Assembly (NCBI GenBank): GCA_023415545.1
Contig: JAEZKJ010000035.1
Location: 1 to 51,406, forward strand
Direction: 5' to 3'
Source: Bacteroidota bacterium
GTDB taxonomy: Bacteria; Bacteroidota; Bacteroidia; Bacteroidales; Bacteroidaceae
Length of the DNA stretch: 51,406 nucleotides
A program made the position numbers and the translations under genes. A model generated the notes under the pieces. It was not told the origin of the DNA, made no database searches, and was given only the letters and a program-made list of their open reading frames with translations. How positions within the stretch are numbered: the first letter of the stretch is position 1; each line of letters starts with the position of its first letter. This document shows positions 24,607-33,521 of the stretch, piece after piece.

Positions 24607-26928
24607 TTACCTGTAAGTACTTCCTGCATACGAATAATAATACCAATCGGCTGATTGCGTTCTATCACTTGCCCACTTTTGGAACAGAGGATAGGCACAA
24701 TTAATTGTTGAACTTGATTCAGTTCCTTGAACTCTATAGATAGGGACATACTCGTATGGGTATTTAAAATCAGGAACAACTATAGCCCAAGTCCGATTCC
24801 CGGCTATAGCCTCATTATTTTCAAAGTTAACACCATTAGCACTCCTATATTTCCAGAACTCACGTAAATGGATCTCCACTCTGGTTTTATCTTTTTGTCC
24901 ATCATAATAACCACTAACTAGAGGACGTGCAATAAATAGATCCATATTGTCGAGCCCGAATTTTTCTAATGGATCATTAAACTCAATATTAATAACCATC
25001 CTTCTTGGAGTAGCATCTACATAGTTTTCATGACCTTTTGCTGTGTTTATCAAATATCTATTCACTATTTGTCCGGATATAGCATAATGAGCATCATTAA
25101 ATATTGGTATTATAACATAATTGTTTTTTTCACTCTCGACCGATTGACTAGCAAAAAGATTACCAACTGATAATTGACCATTAGTAACAGTAGCTGATTT
25201 AACATTACTCTTTGGAATATTTATGAGCTGAAGAGCAGCGCCAAGAGAGTAGGAAGCTCCCACAGCTGTGAGTTGAATAGGTATCTCAACTTTTGTTATC
25301 TTATTATTAACTTTTGTCAATTTATAGTATGCATCCAAAACAATATCATTAAAATCATAATCACCAGGAACAGGGTAATAATCCTCGTAACAAAATGTAT
25401 AGGTTATACTTTTCTCTTCAGTAGTATCTCCTCCACTTCCCGGTATATTACCTTCTGCTGTACAATCACCCTTAGGAACTAAAACATTGGCTTCATCTAT
25501 TAAAGCTATATATTTACATAGCTGTGAAAGCCTTTGTCGTGAACTATTCTCTGTAGTAGCAGTACCACACTCAACTGTAACATCTTTATACGTATGTCGG
25601 TTATCAGTATTTGTATCGATAATTCCCCTTACTCTTAACAAACTATTATTATAACCTGAGCCTTGAATTGCAATATTAGGTTTCATTTTTTCAGCACAAT
25701 CAACCATCGAGTTTTTCCCAATAATCAAAGACATATCTCCCCATTGGTTAAGGTTAAAACTTTTGCACTTTAACATTGCTTGATTACCAATAATTAATTT
25801 ATAAACAGAGCAATCACCTGAAATATTCATATAACAACCATTCTCTATATTCGAGTTAAGAGCATCGATAGTTCCAATATTACATGAGCCATAGTTTACA
25901 AGGGAATATTCCATACTGCTTGATGAATATTTACCAATACTCATTGTCCCGGAATTATAAAACTCACCTAGACCACCTGTAATTGTTAGATTTTGAACAG
26001 AAATTGAGCCACTATTATAATTTAACAGCCCATTAGAAGCATTCGTAATGTTAATGCTTGTATTGGCTCCATCAATAACTCCACCCTTAAGCACTATCAG
26101 ATTAGAAGCATTAGTAATAGTCATTTTACCTGAAAAAGAGCCTCCTGCAGCAATAATTATAGTTAGATTATCTCCACCTACATTTACTTCATTTGTAGGA
26201 GTCCATTTTGTAGTGACTATCAAAATACTCTTTTTAGGGCAACCATCGAATTGAAATTTATAACTAGAACCATTTTTAGTAAGTTTATAAACATCAGTAA
26301 CGCTGACTATCCCATAATTTTGCCCTATAGCCTTACCCGAAACAACCTCCATTGCTGTAGTTAACATCGCAGATATCTGAGTATTATTGTAAGGCTCTGC
26401 TCTTTGGGTTATAACAACTCCTTGTGTTGAACTATATGAGAAGGCTCTTGAAGGAGGTGTTCCAAAAATGACATCATATATCTTATCTCTATTAGTTAAA
26501 GGTAACATTTGAACAATACGTCTTTTTGCTTTATCTACTCTACTCACATAAAGAGTATCAGTCACTATAGGACAATCGAATGATATTATTTGTGAAACTC
26601 CATTTTCTACACTCCCTTCAGCCAAACAACTAGCAGGTAACTCAGCATTAGAAGGAAGATTATCATATATCTTTATAATATAAGTTTCAAGTTCATCTTC
26701 ATAAACTGTAACATTTAGAGTAAGCTCAGATGTGGTTTTCCAATTATGGTTAGGATCGATATCTTTTACAGGAAACGTCTTTTCATACAATTCCTTTACA
26801 TATTCTGCATTGAATTTATAATCATCTTTATCTATACAAGAGATAAAATTGATTAATGAACAAAATATTATTAAGCAACTTATCCACATTCTTCTATTTG
26901 AAGAGATAATATGAATAATACGTTTCAT
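24607..26928 (-). CDS. LruC domain-containing surface lipoprotein (2)
   Basis: A 773-residue paralogue of the protein at 16817-19072. The lipobox cysteine is residue 31 (NFISC), after an unusually long n-region; a start at Met14 (base 26889) would give a more usual signal peptide. It keeps the N-terminal TFPVKDIDPNHNWK box (about 51-64), a Gly/Asn/Ser-rich beta middle (about 190-450) and the C-terminal LruC domain from about 510 (EDYYPVPGDYDFNDIVLDAYY and onward). The LruC part is longer than in paralogue 1. It is likely surface-exposed; function is unknown. It is convergent with the nucleotidyltransferase gene. Confidence 0.84.
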   Translation of the reverse strand: MKRIIHIISSNRRMWISCLIIFCSLINFISCIDKDDYKFNAEYVKELYEKTFPVKDIDPNHNWKTTSELTLNVTVYEDELETYIIKIYDNLPSNAELPASCLAEGSVENGVSQIISFDCPIVTDTLYVSRVDKAKRRIVQMLPLTNRDKIYDVIFGTPPSRAFSYSSTQGVVITQRAEPYNNTQISAMLTTAMEVVSGKAIGQNYGIVSVTDVYKLTKNGSSYKFQFDGCPKKSILIVTTKWTPTNEVNVGGDNLTIIIAAGGSFSGKMTITNASNLIVLKGGVIDGANTSINITNASNGLLNYNSGSISVQNLTITGGLGEFYNSGTMSIGKYSSSSMEYSLVNYGSCNIGTIDALNSNIENGCYMNISGDCSVYKLIIGNQAMLKCKSFNLNQWGDMSLIIGKNSMVDCAEKMKPNIAIQGSGYNNSLLRVRGIIDTNTDNRHTYKDVTVECGTATTENSSRQRLSQLCKYIALIDEANVLVPKGDCTAEGNIPGSGGDTTEEKSITYTFCYEDYYPVPGDYDFNDIVLDAYYKLTKVNNKITKVEIPIQLTAVGASYSLGAALQLINIPKSNVKSATVTNGQLSVGNLFASQSVESEKNNYVIIPIFNDAHYAISGQIVNRYLINTAKGHENYVDATPRRMVINIEFNDPLEKFGLDNMDLFIARPLVSGYYDGQKDKTRVEIHLREFWKYRSANGVNFENNEAIAGNRTWAIVVPDFKYPYEYVPIYRVQGTESSSTINCAYPLFQKWASDRTQSADWYYYSYAGSTYR

Positions 26929-26956
26929 TTTAGTTTAGTTTTTATTTTTTATTATA

Positions 26957-26964
26957 CAAATATA
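26957..26964 (-). promoter_or_regulatory. Promoter -7 element of the second LruC gene
   Basis: Minus-strand TATATTTG, 29 bases upstream of the first Met, with TTG 18 bases further upstream as a partial -33. Confidence 0.55.
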
Positions 26965-27345
26965 TCAAAAAAAGAATATTGACAATTTTTTGATAATATA
27001 TATTCTATAACACAAATATTTAAGCTGTTTGTTAATAGAAATAGAACAGACTACTATAGATATTCATAATATCTATATACATATATAAAACTTTATACTT
27101 AGAAAAGAAAGATATTATAGATTTTGACAAGCATAAATCACTTTAATGTTAAATTCTTTATTCTGTTTTTTGGTAATAACTATTATTTTCCACAAAATTG
27201 AGTTTATATATTTAATTATGAACAGACCATAAAAGATGGATTATAACTTATGATAAATCAGAGAATTAAAACAATATAATTATAACACTAAACTTGATAT
27301 AAATCATGAAAAAGATAAATTTTATGTTTTCGAACATACTACGAC

Positions 27346-27375
27346 TTGCTTTTATAAAAAAAATATTTAACTTTG
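27346..27375 (+). promoter_or_regulatory. Promoter of the small-RNA candidate
   Basis: TAACTTTG (27368-27375) is an exact TAnnTTTG match, and a TTG (27346-27348, in CTTG) lies exactly 19 bases upstream. It points into gene-free DNA, predicting a start near 27381. Confidence 0.6.
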
Positions 27376-27380
27376 TAATG

Positions 27381-27640
27381 TGATTGTGAAACCACTTATG
27401 TAATTAAAGAAAAAATAATATTAAAGAATAAGGTATTTAGAAACAAGGTAACTAAATAGGTTATTAGATTAGAAGGTAAAGATTAATAGTTTTCAGGAAT
27501 TTGTTTTATAGGTATTATTAGATTCAAGGGTAAAAAGTTTTTTCTTTAAGGATAACACATTAACTAAATGCAAAAGAACCCCAAAAAGGGGGGTTCTTAG
27601 GACGTGAGCAGATTCAGAGATGAATTACTGCTCTTTTTTT
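27381..27640 (+). ncRNA. Candidate small noncoding RNA (about 260 nt)
   Basis: A promoter-like element upstream and a terminator downstream frame about 260 bases without a convincing reading frame. The body carries three imperfect copies of a GGTATTTAGA-N-AAGGTAA motif (27432-27451, 27459-27480, 27511-27535). The 3' end has two consecutive hairpins: AAGAACCCC/GGGGTTCTT (27574-27598), then GAGCAG-ATTCA with a GAGA tetraloop closing TGAAT-TA-CTGCTC (27606-27633), followed by seven T residues. It does not resemble tmRNA, RNase P or SRP RNA to my eye. It is the only notable content of the 811-base gene-free stretch between the second LruC gene and rseP. Confidence 0.55.
27606..27640 (+). terminator. 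Intrinsic terminator with GNRA-type loop
   Basis: GAGCAG + ATTCA, loop GAGA, TGAAT, two-base bulge TA, CTGCTC, then TTTTTTT. It ends the small-RNA candidate, as no other plus-strand gene lies upstream nearby. Confidence 0.8.
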
Positions 27641-27679
27641 ATATATAAAATATTAACAATAAGGGGAATATATAAATAA

Positions 27680-27711
27680 AAAACCGGATCAAATTATATT
27701 GACCCGGTTTT
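27680..27711 (-). terminator. Terminator of the rseP operon
   Basis: AAAACCGG-A-TCAA pairs with TTGA-C-CCGGTTTT with one mismatch and a seven-base loop. It lies 30 bases after the rseP stop, with a T-rich tract on the minus strand. Confidence 0.8.
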
Positions 27712-27740
27712 AATATCTCTAAAGCAGTTATTTCTATAAA

Positions 27741-29081
27741 TTAGAATATAAATCTCAATACATCATTGAAGTTTGCCCAAATAAGAAGTGCAAATAGAAG
27801 GAACATACCAACCATTTGTGCTCTTTCCAAAAACTTATCACTTGGTTTGCGACGCGCAATAATTTCATATAATAGGAATAAAACATGTCCTCCATCAAGT
27901 GCTGGGATAGGCAGAATGTTCATAAATGCCAATATTATTGAAAGAAAAGCTGTCATATTCCAGAATCTATACCAATCCCATTGTGCAGGGAAGATACTTC
28001 CTATGGTACCAAAACCACCAACACTTTTAGCACCTTCGGCTGTGAAGACATATTTCATATCGTTAACATACCCCTTCAATGTATTCACACCAAGTTCGAT
28101 TCCTGCAGGGAACGATTCAAAGAAATTAAATGTCTTAGTATACGCTTTATAATCAGGTATCAATGGAGCTGCTCCGACTTTAAATTCAGAATCTGTGGTT
28201 ACTGATATAGTATCATGAACTCCGGCACGTGAATAAACCATACTGAAATCAGCTGCTTGTTTATTATTTAACTCAGCATCTGCTTTTAAAGAAGCGAGAG
28301 ACTCAAGAAAACTATTCCATGAAGTAATTTCTTTACCATTCATTGCTATTATTGAGTCACCTTTTTGAATACCCATTTTAGCAAAAGCACCTGTAGGTAG
28401 TACCGAATCAATAACGTTAGGTATGAGTTGTGTAACAAACATTGGATCACTTTTCGCTATGTCGAGAAGAGTTATTTCAGGCATATAAACCTCTTTTTCT
28501 TGGCCATTGCGCAATACTGTAACAGTACGAGCATCAGCTATTTCACGTAACATATCAACTCCGAATCTATCCAACTTTACATCGTCGGCACGAAGAAGTA
28601 TATCCCCATCACGGAAACCAATCTTCTGAGCTTGTTCATTAAACTTCATTCCATGAGTCATATTCTCGAGAGGAGTATACGAGTCGCCCCATGTAAATAA
28701 TATCATAGAGTATATGAAAAGTGCAAGAATAAAGTTCATGACTACTCCACCAACCATTATTAATAATCTTTGCCATGCTGGTTTTGCACGGAACTCCCAA
28801 GGTTGTATAGGTTGTTGCATCTGTTCAGTATCCATAGATTCATCTATCATACCTGCGATCTTAACATAACCACCTAATGGCACCCAACCTATTCCATATT
28901 CAGTTTCACTATTTTTAGGTTTAAACTTAAATAAAGAGAACCATGGGTTGAAGAATATATAGAACTTTTCTACTCTAACTTTAAATAGTCGCGAAAAAAA
29001 GAAATGACCACCTTCATGGATTATCACCAACAAAGATAGACTCATTATCAATTGGAAGGCACGAATAAAGAATGTTTCCAT
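27741..29081 (-). CDS. rseP: RIP metalloprotease RseP (site-2 protease)
   Basis: A 446-residue inner-membrane zinc protease for intramembrane cleavage, typically of anti-sigma factors. The zinc motif HEGGH is at residues 22-26 in the first membrane helix, and the third ligand motif NILPIPALDGGH lies near the C-terminus (about 391-402). PDZ-like domains occupy the middle (about 120-300, with FRDGDILLRADD and MGIQKGDSIIAMNG). It is the last gene of the tsaB-DUF4290-murA-rimM-dxr-rseP unit. Adjacent dxr-rseP order is common in many bacteria. Confidence 0.95.
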   Translation of the reverse strand: METFFIRAFQLIMSLSLLVIIHEGGHFFFSRLFKVRVEKFYIFFNPWFSLFKFKPKNSETEYGIGWVPLGGYVKIAGMIDESMDTEQMQQPIQPWEFRAKPAWQRLLIMVGGVVMNFILALFIYSMILFTWGDSYTPLENMTHGMKFNEQAQKIGFRDGDILLRADDVKLDRFGVDMLREIADARTVTVLRNGQEKEVYMPEITLLDIAKSDPMFVTQLIPNVIDSVLPTGAFAKMGIQKGDSIIAMNGKEITSWNSFLESLASLKADAELNNKQAADFSMVYSRAGVHDTISVTTDSEFKVGAAPLIPDYKAYTKTFNFFESFPAGIELGVNTLKGYVNDMKYVFTAEGAKSVGGFGTIGSIFPAQWDWYRFWNMTAFLSIILAFMNILPIPALDGGHVLFLLYEIIARRKPSDKFLERAQMVGMFLLFALLIWANFNDVLRFIF

Positions 29082-29118
29082 CTGTATAATTTTATTATTT
29101 AATCAATTTGTTTTTCAT

Positions 29119-30267
29119 CTATTTATGAATGAGTGAAGCAGCTATTTTACGAGCCTCATCATCTGTATTTACATAATCTTCATATGAAGGATGATTAATG
29201 AATGTAACTTTCGACATTGTCTGTTCAATAACATCACTCATACCAAGGAATGATATTCCATCATGAAGGAAAGCATCTACAACCACCTCATTTGCCGCAT
29301 TTATAATGCAAGGCATATTTCCTCCCTGCTTTAATGCCCTATAAGCTAAATCCAAATTACGGAACTTTACTATATCAGGTTTCTCGAATGTAAGCTTACT
29401 CATAGTGGTAAAGTCAAGTCTATCGAATGAAGACTTTAATCTGTTTGGATATGAGAAAGCATACTGAATAGGAAGGCGCATATCCGGAACACCAAGTTGT
29501 GCTTTAACAGCTCCATCTTCAAACTGAACCATAGAGTGTATAACAGATTGAGGATGAACGACAACCTCAATTTGCTCAGGAGTCATTCCAAAAAGCCATT
29601 TAGCCTCCATCACTTCAAAACCTTTATTCATCATTGTTGCCGAGTCAATCGTTATCTTAGCACCCATGTCCCAATTAGGATGTTTCAAAGCTTGTTCTTT
29701 AGTGACATGCAGCAATTCATCCATCGAAAATTTACGGAATGGTCCTCCGGAAGCTGTAAGAATGACTTTTTCAATCTTATTGTTCATCTCCAAACATTGG
29801 AATATGGCTGAATGTTCCGAGTCTACCGGAAGTAGAGGAACATTATATTGGTTCACCAAAGAATTTATAAGTTCACCGGCAACAACAAGTGTCTCCTTAT
29901 TTGCTAAAGCAATCACTTTCCCAGCTTTTATAGCCTCAATAGTAGGGCGTAGTCCTGCATAACCAACCATTGCAGCAAGAACTATATCTACCGGCTTTTC
30001 CTGTACTATCTGACAGATAGCATCAGCACCAGCATAAACTTTTATAGGTAAATCCGAGAGAGCATCTTTTAGAGTAAGATATTTCTCTTCATTAGCGATA
30101 ACCACTATTTCAGGTAAAAATTTTCTCGCCTGCTTTATAAGCAGATCAACACTATTATTTGCAGTCAATGCATAGGCTTCATACAGATCCGAATGTTCCT
30201 CGATAACATCGAGAGCCTGTGTACCTATAGAACCTGTGGAGCCTAGAATAACTATTTTTTTCTTCAT
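29119..30267 (-). CDS. dxr: 1-deoxy-D-xylulose 5-phosphate reductoisomerase
   Basis: A 382-residue enzyme converting DXP to 2-C-methyl-D-erythritol 4-phosphate, the first committed step of the MEP isoprenoid pathway. The NADPH motif GSTGSIGTQALDVI (about 8-21), LANKETLVVAGE, the metal/substrate segment PVDSEHSAIFQCL and the LTASGGPFR loop are intact. It is three bases downstream of rimM and 37 bases upstream of rseP. IspF of the same pathway is encoded at 37889-38368. Confidence 0.97.
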   Translation of the reverse strand: MKKKIVILGSTGSIGTQALDVIEEHSDLYEAYALTANNSVDLLIKQARKFLPEIVVIANEEKYLTLKDALSDLPIKVYAGADAICQIVQEKPVDIVLAAMVGYAGLRPTIEAIKAGKVIALANKETLVVAGELINSLVNQYNVPLLPVDSEHSAIFQCLEMNNKIEKVILTASGGPFRKFSMDELLHVTKEQALKHPNWDMGAKITIDSATMMNKGFEVMEAKWLFGMTPEQIEVVVHPQSVIHSMVQFEDGAVKAQLGVPDMRLPIQYAFSYPNRLKSSFDRLDFTTMSKLTFEKPDIVKFRNLDLAYRALKQGGNMPCIINAANEVVVDAFLHDGISFLGMSDVIEQTMSKVTFINHPSYEDYVNTDDEARKIAASLIHK

Positions 30268-30270
30268 AAT

Positions 30271-30792
30271 TTACAAATCTATCAATCCGTCGGGCAGCTC
30301 AACAGTAATGATTCTCTCTTTTTTATTCAAGTTGATTATAAACTCCTCATGGGCAGGAATAATTATCTCCTCACCCTCTCTGTTTATATAGAAGAGTACA
30401 TTCATTGTGCTCTCATCTACTGCCACAATCTCTCCAAGAGATCCATATTTTGTATCAAAAACATTGAATCCTACAAAATAATTCCATGAAGAGATATCAT
30501 CACTCTCCTCCTCAGTTACATATTTTTTGGGGAAATAAACAGGAATGTTTGTGAACATACGTGCCTTCTCTGCACTATCTATACCTTCAAACTTTATCAA
30601 AGCTGTAGAATCTGTTTTAAATCTATACTCTTCGATAAAAAATGGTACATAAATACCATCGAGAAGACATACCAAATAATCACACTCACTCCTATCAAAA
30701 ATATCATCAGTAAAGGTAAAGGATATTTCTCCTTTTATACCATGCGGTTTATTGAAAGAACCTATTTTGAATACCTCTTCTTCTCTAATCAT
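30271..30792 (-). CDS. rimM: Ribosome maturation factor RimM
   Basis: A 173-residue two-domain protein needed for 30S 3'-head maturation. The N-terminal RimM domain has IGSFNKPHGIKGEISFTF (about 11-28), and the C-terminal PRC-barrel domain (about 95-170) has WNYFVGFNVFD and the IIIPAHEEFIINL segment typical of the family. It sits between murA and dxr with gaps of four and three bases. It is not next to rpsP/trmD as in many other bacteria, a Bacteroidales-type location. Confidence 0.94.
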   Translation of the reverse strand: MIREEEVFKIGSFNKPHGIKGEISFTFTDDIFDRSECDYLVCLLDGIYVPFFIEEYRFKTDSTALIKFEGIDSAEKARMFTNIPVYFPKKYVTEEESDDISSWNYFVGFNVFDTKYGSLGEIVAVDESTMNVLFYINREGEEIIIPAHEEFIINLNKKERIITVELPDGLIDL

Positions 30793-30796
30793 GTAA

Positions 30797-32101
30797 CTAT
30801 ATTCTTGTTATATGAGCTCCAATATCATTCAATCGTTGCTCAATATTCTCATATCCTCTATCTATCTGTTCAATATTATGAATAGTGCTTACACCTTCAG
30901 CACTAAGTGCAGCTATAAGTAGAGCAATACCGGCACGTATATCCGGCGAAGTCATTGTTCCACCACGAAGTTGAAGGTTGCGATCATGGCCGATAACAAC
31001 AGCTCTATGAGGGTCACAAAGAATAATCTGTGCTCCCATATCGATAAGTTTATCGACAAAGAAAAGACGACTTTCAAACATCTTTTGGTGTATAAGCACA
31101 CTACCTTTTGCCTGAGTTGCAACAACTAGCATCACACTCAATAAGTCAGGAGTTAATCCTGGCCATGGTGCATCAGCTATTGTCAATATCGATCCGTCGA
31201 TAAACGATTCAATCTGGTAATGGTTTTGCTCAGGAATAAAAAGATCTTCGCCCCTTCTCTCCATTACTATACCAAGGCGACGGAAGCTATCAGGTATTAT
31301 ACCCAATTCATCGTAGGCAACATCTTTAATTGTAATCTCACTACCTGTCATAGCAGCCATTCCAATAAAAGAGCCTATCTCAATCATATCTGGTAATACC
31401 TTATGAGTACATCCATGCAACTCCTTTACTCCTTCTATTACAAGAAGATTAGAGGCTATACCTGAAATTTTTGCGCCCATATTGTTCAGCAACTTACAAA
31501 GTTGCTGCAAGTATGGTTCACAAGCAGCATTGTATATTGTAGTTTTACCCTCAGCAAATACAGACGCCATTATAATATTAGCCGTACCTGTGACAGAAGC
31601 TTCATCAAGAAGCATATATGTTCCTTTGAGTTTTTCTGCTTCTATTCTATATATAGACCTTTTATCGTCGTAAACGAAAGAAGCACCAAGCTTTTGTATT
31701 CCAATAAAGTGGGTATCAAGACGGCGACGACCAATTTTGTCTCCTCCAGGTTTTGAAATTAATGCTTTTCCAAAACGTGCAACAAGTGGGCCTAAAAGCA
31801 TAACAGAGCCCCTTAAACTTGAACATTTTTTTAAAAAGCTATCACTTTCCAAGTAGTTTAAATCAATATTGTCAGCTTTGAAAACATAAGTACCTTTGCC
31901 TTGCTTAGAAACCTTAACACCCATATTTATGAGGAGTTGAATAAGGTTATTAACATCAAGGATATCGGGTATATTGTGTATAGTTACTTCCTCTGCAGTA
32001 AGAAGAGTAGCACACAATACCTGTAACACCTCATTTTTTGCTCCCTGAGGTCGTATTTCGCCGTGAAGTTTGTGCCCTCCTTCAATTACAAATGATGCCA
32101 T
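30797..32101 (-). CDS. murA: UDP-N-acetylglucosamine 1-carboxyvinyltransferase (active-site Asp variant)
   Basis: A 434-residue cytoplasmic enzyme starting peptidoglycan synthesis by transferring enolpyruvate from PEP to UDP-GlcNAc. KNEVLQVLCATLL (about 22-34), GPLVARFG (about 104-111) and the RGGTM-SPDIRAG region are typical. The loop that carries the catalytic, fosfomycin-alkylated Cys in E. coli (PGGC) here reads PGGDKIG with Asp121 (codon 31739-31741), the substitution known from naturally fosfomycin-insensitive MurA. It is in the tsaB-to-rseP operon. Confidence 0.96.
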   Translation of the reverse strand: MASFVIEGGHKLHGEIRPQGAKNEVLQVLCATLLTAEEVTIHNIPDILDVNNLIQLLINMGVKVSKQGKGTYVFKADNIDLNYLESDSFLKKCSSLRGSVMLLGPLVARFGKALISKPGGDKIGRRRLDTHFIGIQKLGASFVYDDKRSIYRIEAEKLKGTYMLLDEASVTGTANIIMASVFAEGKTTIYNAACEPYLQQLCKLLNNMGAKISGIASNLLVIEGVKELHGCTHKVLPDMIEIGSFIGMAAMTGSEITIKDVAYDELGIIPDSFRRLGIVMERRGEDLFIPEQNHYQIESFIDGSILTIADAPWPGLTPDLLSVMLVVATQAKGSVLIHQKMFESRLFFVDKLIDMGAQIILCDPHRAVVIGHDRNLQLRGGTMTSPDIRAGIALLIAALSAEGVSTIHNIEQIDRGYENIEQRLNDIGAHITRI

Positions 32102-32125
32102 AAAAGTATAAAAAGGGAATAAAAG

Positions 32126-32728
32126 TTAATATTTTCTTCTCTGATTATTATTCATTCTAGCCTTATTGCGCTGATTATAAAAGGGACGCTGTTCCAAAAT
32201 ATGTAAATCTTCGGGTAAAACATTTAAAGCTCCATCTGAAATAGCTTTTAAATCAGCAATAAGTTTTATATCATCAATGCCATCTTTATTCCAACTATTG
32301 TATGATTTCTTCATCTGATTAGCCAACATAGAGATAAGTTGTTTTTTCTCCGGTCCATCAGGATACTCGGCAGCTTTCTTAATCATAGAAGTAAGCAATA
32401 GTCCATAATGCCTCAACTTTATCTTACCTTGAGAATATGGTATTACGCTAGGCTTTATGTTAAGATTCTCTTTTTTGATCACCTCATATGGATAATCGAT
32501 ATCGAGTTTAAAATCAGACATTATAGCCAGATGGTCCCAAAGTTTATGTTTGAAATCGGAAACATCACGTAAATGAGGGAACATTCCGCCCATAATATTT
32601 ATAATAGTATTGGCACAACGTTGGCGTTCAGCTCTATCTTCTATAGTTAAAGCGTGATCCACCATATTCTGAACACTTCTTCCATATTCAGGAAGTGGCA
32701 ATTTTCTTTGCTGAGTATTATACTCCAT
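32126..32728 (-). CDS. DUF4290 domain-containing protein
   Basis: A 200-residue cytoplasmic protein resembling DUF4290, a Bacteroidota-specific family of unknown role. Conserved-looking features are YNTQQRKLPLPEYGRSVQNM (about 3-22), the helical RCANTIINIMGGMFPHLRD and FKHKLWDHLAIMSDF segments, and a basic, Asn/Arg-rich tail. There is no signal peptide or membrane segment. It is 24 bases upstream of murA and eight bases after tsaB, so it is co-transcribed with cell-wall and tRNA-modification genes. Confidence 0.85.
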   Translation of the reverse strand: MEYNTQQRKLPLPEYGRSVQNMVDHALTIEDRAERQRCANTIINIMGGMFPHLRDVSDFKHKLWDHLAIMSDFKLDIDYPYEVIKKENLNIKPSVIPYSQGKIKLRHYGLLLTSMIKKAAEYPDGPEKKQLISMLANQMKKSYNSWNKDGIDDIKLIADLKAISDGALNVLPEDLHILEQRPFYNQRNKARMNNNQRRKY

Positions 32729-32736
32729 ATATCTTT

Positions 32737-33426
32737 TTATAATAGTTTTTTAGGTTGTGAAGCAACAAAATCTTTTAAATAGAATGGCTCGAAATAAGCT
32801 ACATCCTTAAAGTCATTGTTTACGAAAGCTTTCTCGGCAAGAGGGAACATCCATTTTGCATGAGGCACTATATCATCAACAAAATGAGCATTAGCATGTT
32901 TAATAACATCCTTACATTTTGAAGCACCGTTTCCAAAGAAATAGATAGGTTGCTTGTCAAGTAACTCTTTATACGAATCTTCTGTAATAATATCCGCAGA
33001 TATAGGCTTATGGATAGTCAATGCTTTATCGTATATTGCCGAATAGACTTCCATTCTTCGTGCATCTATCATTGGACACAGTAATGCATCATCACATAAT
33101 TCATCATTTAACAGTAAAGGTACTGAGAGCAGTTCAAGAGTTGATAACCCTATTAATGGCAAATCACGTCCATAACATATACCTTTTGCCATAGAAACAC
33201 CTATTCGCAAACCTGTATAAGAACCTGGGCCACAACTAACAGCCACAGCATCTAAAGGCATTCCACAACTATCCACAAACGACAAAGCATCATCAACAAA
33301 CATTCCTAGCTGAACAGCATGTGAGGGTCCTTTTAAATCTTCTTTAGTAAAAATAGCCATTCCATCTTGGCTAATTGCAACAGAACAAGCTTCTGTTGAT
33401 GTTTCAATGTGTAAAATACACGACAT
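32737..33426 (-). CDS. tsaB: tRNA threonylcarbamoyladenosine biosynthesis protein TsaB
   Basis: A 229-residue ASKHA-fold protein that partners TsaD for t6A37 formation on ANN-decoding tRNAs. The N-terminal LHIETSTEACSVAIS (about 5-19) and the VSCGPGSYTGLRIGVSMAKG loop (about 63-82) are diagnostic. The C-terminal part is shorter and less conserved than in TsaD and lacks its metal site. It leads the operon to rseP, with its own promoter and divergent from yicC. Confidence 0.93.
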   Translation of the reverse strand: MSCILHIETSTEACSVAISQDGMAIFTKEDLKGPSHAVQLGMFVDDALSFVDSCGMPLDAVAVSCGPGSYTGLRIGVSMAKGICYGRDLPLIGLSTLELLSVPLLLNDELCDDALLCPMIDARRMEVYSAIYDKALTIHKPISADIITEDSYKELLDKQPIYFFGNGASKCKDVIKHANAHFVDDIVPHAKWMFPLAEKAFVNNDFKDVAYFEPFYLKDFVASQPKKLL

Positions 33427-33453
33427 ACTCTATTTACTTCTTTATATATTATG

Positions 33454-33461
33454 CAAATATA
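33454..33461 (-). promoter_or_regulatory. Promoter -7 element of the tsaB-rseP operon
   Basis: Minus-strand TATATTTG, 28 bases upstream of the tsaB start. Confidence 0.6.
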
Positions 33462-33495
33462 CACTTTTATTCATTCCAATTTTCCATAAAAATTG

Positions 33496-33503
33496 TACTT
33501 TTG
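33496..33503 (+). promoter_or_regulatory. Promoter -7 element of the yicC-gmk-nadD operon
   Basis: TACTTTTG, 19 bases upstream of the yicC start codon. Confidence 0.6.
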
Positions 33504-33521
33504 CAAAAAAACATATAAGTT

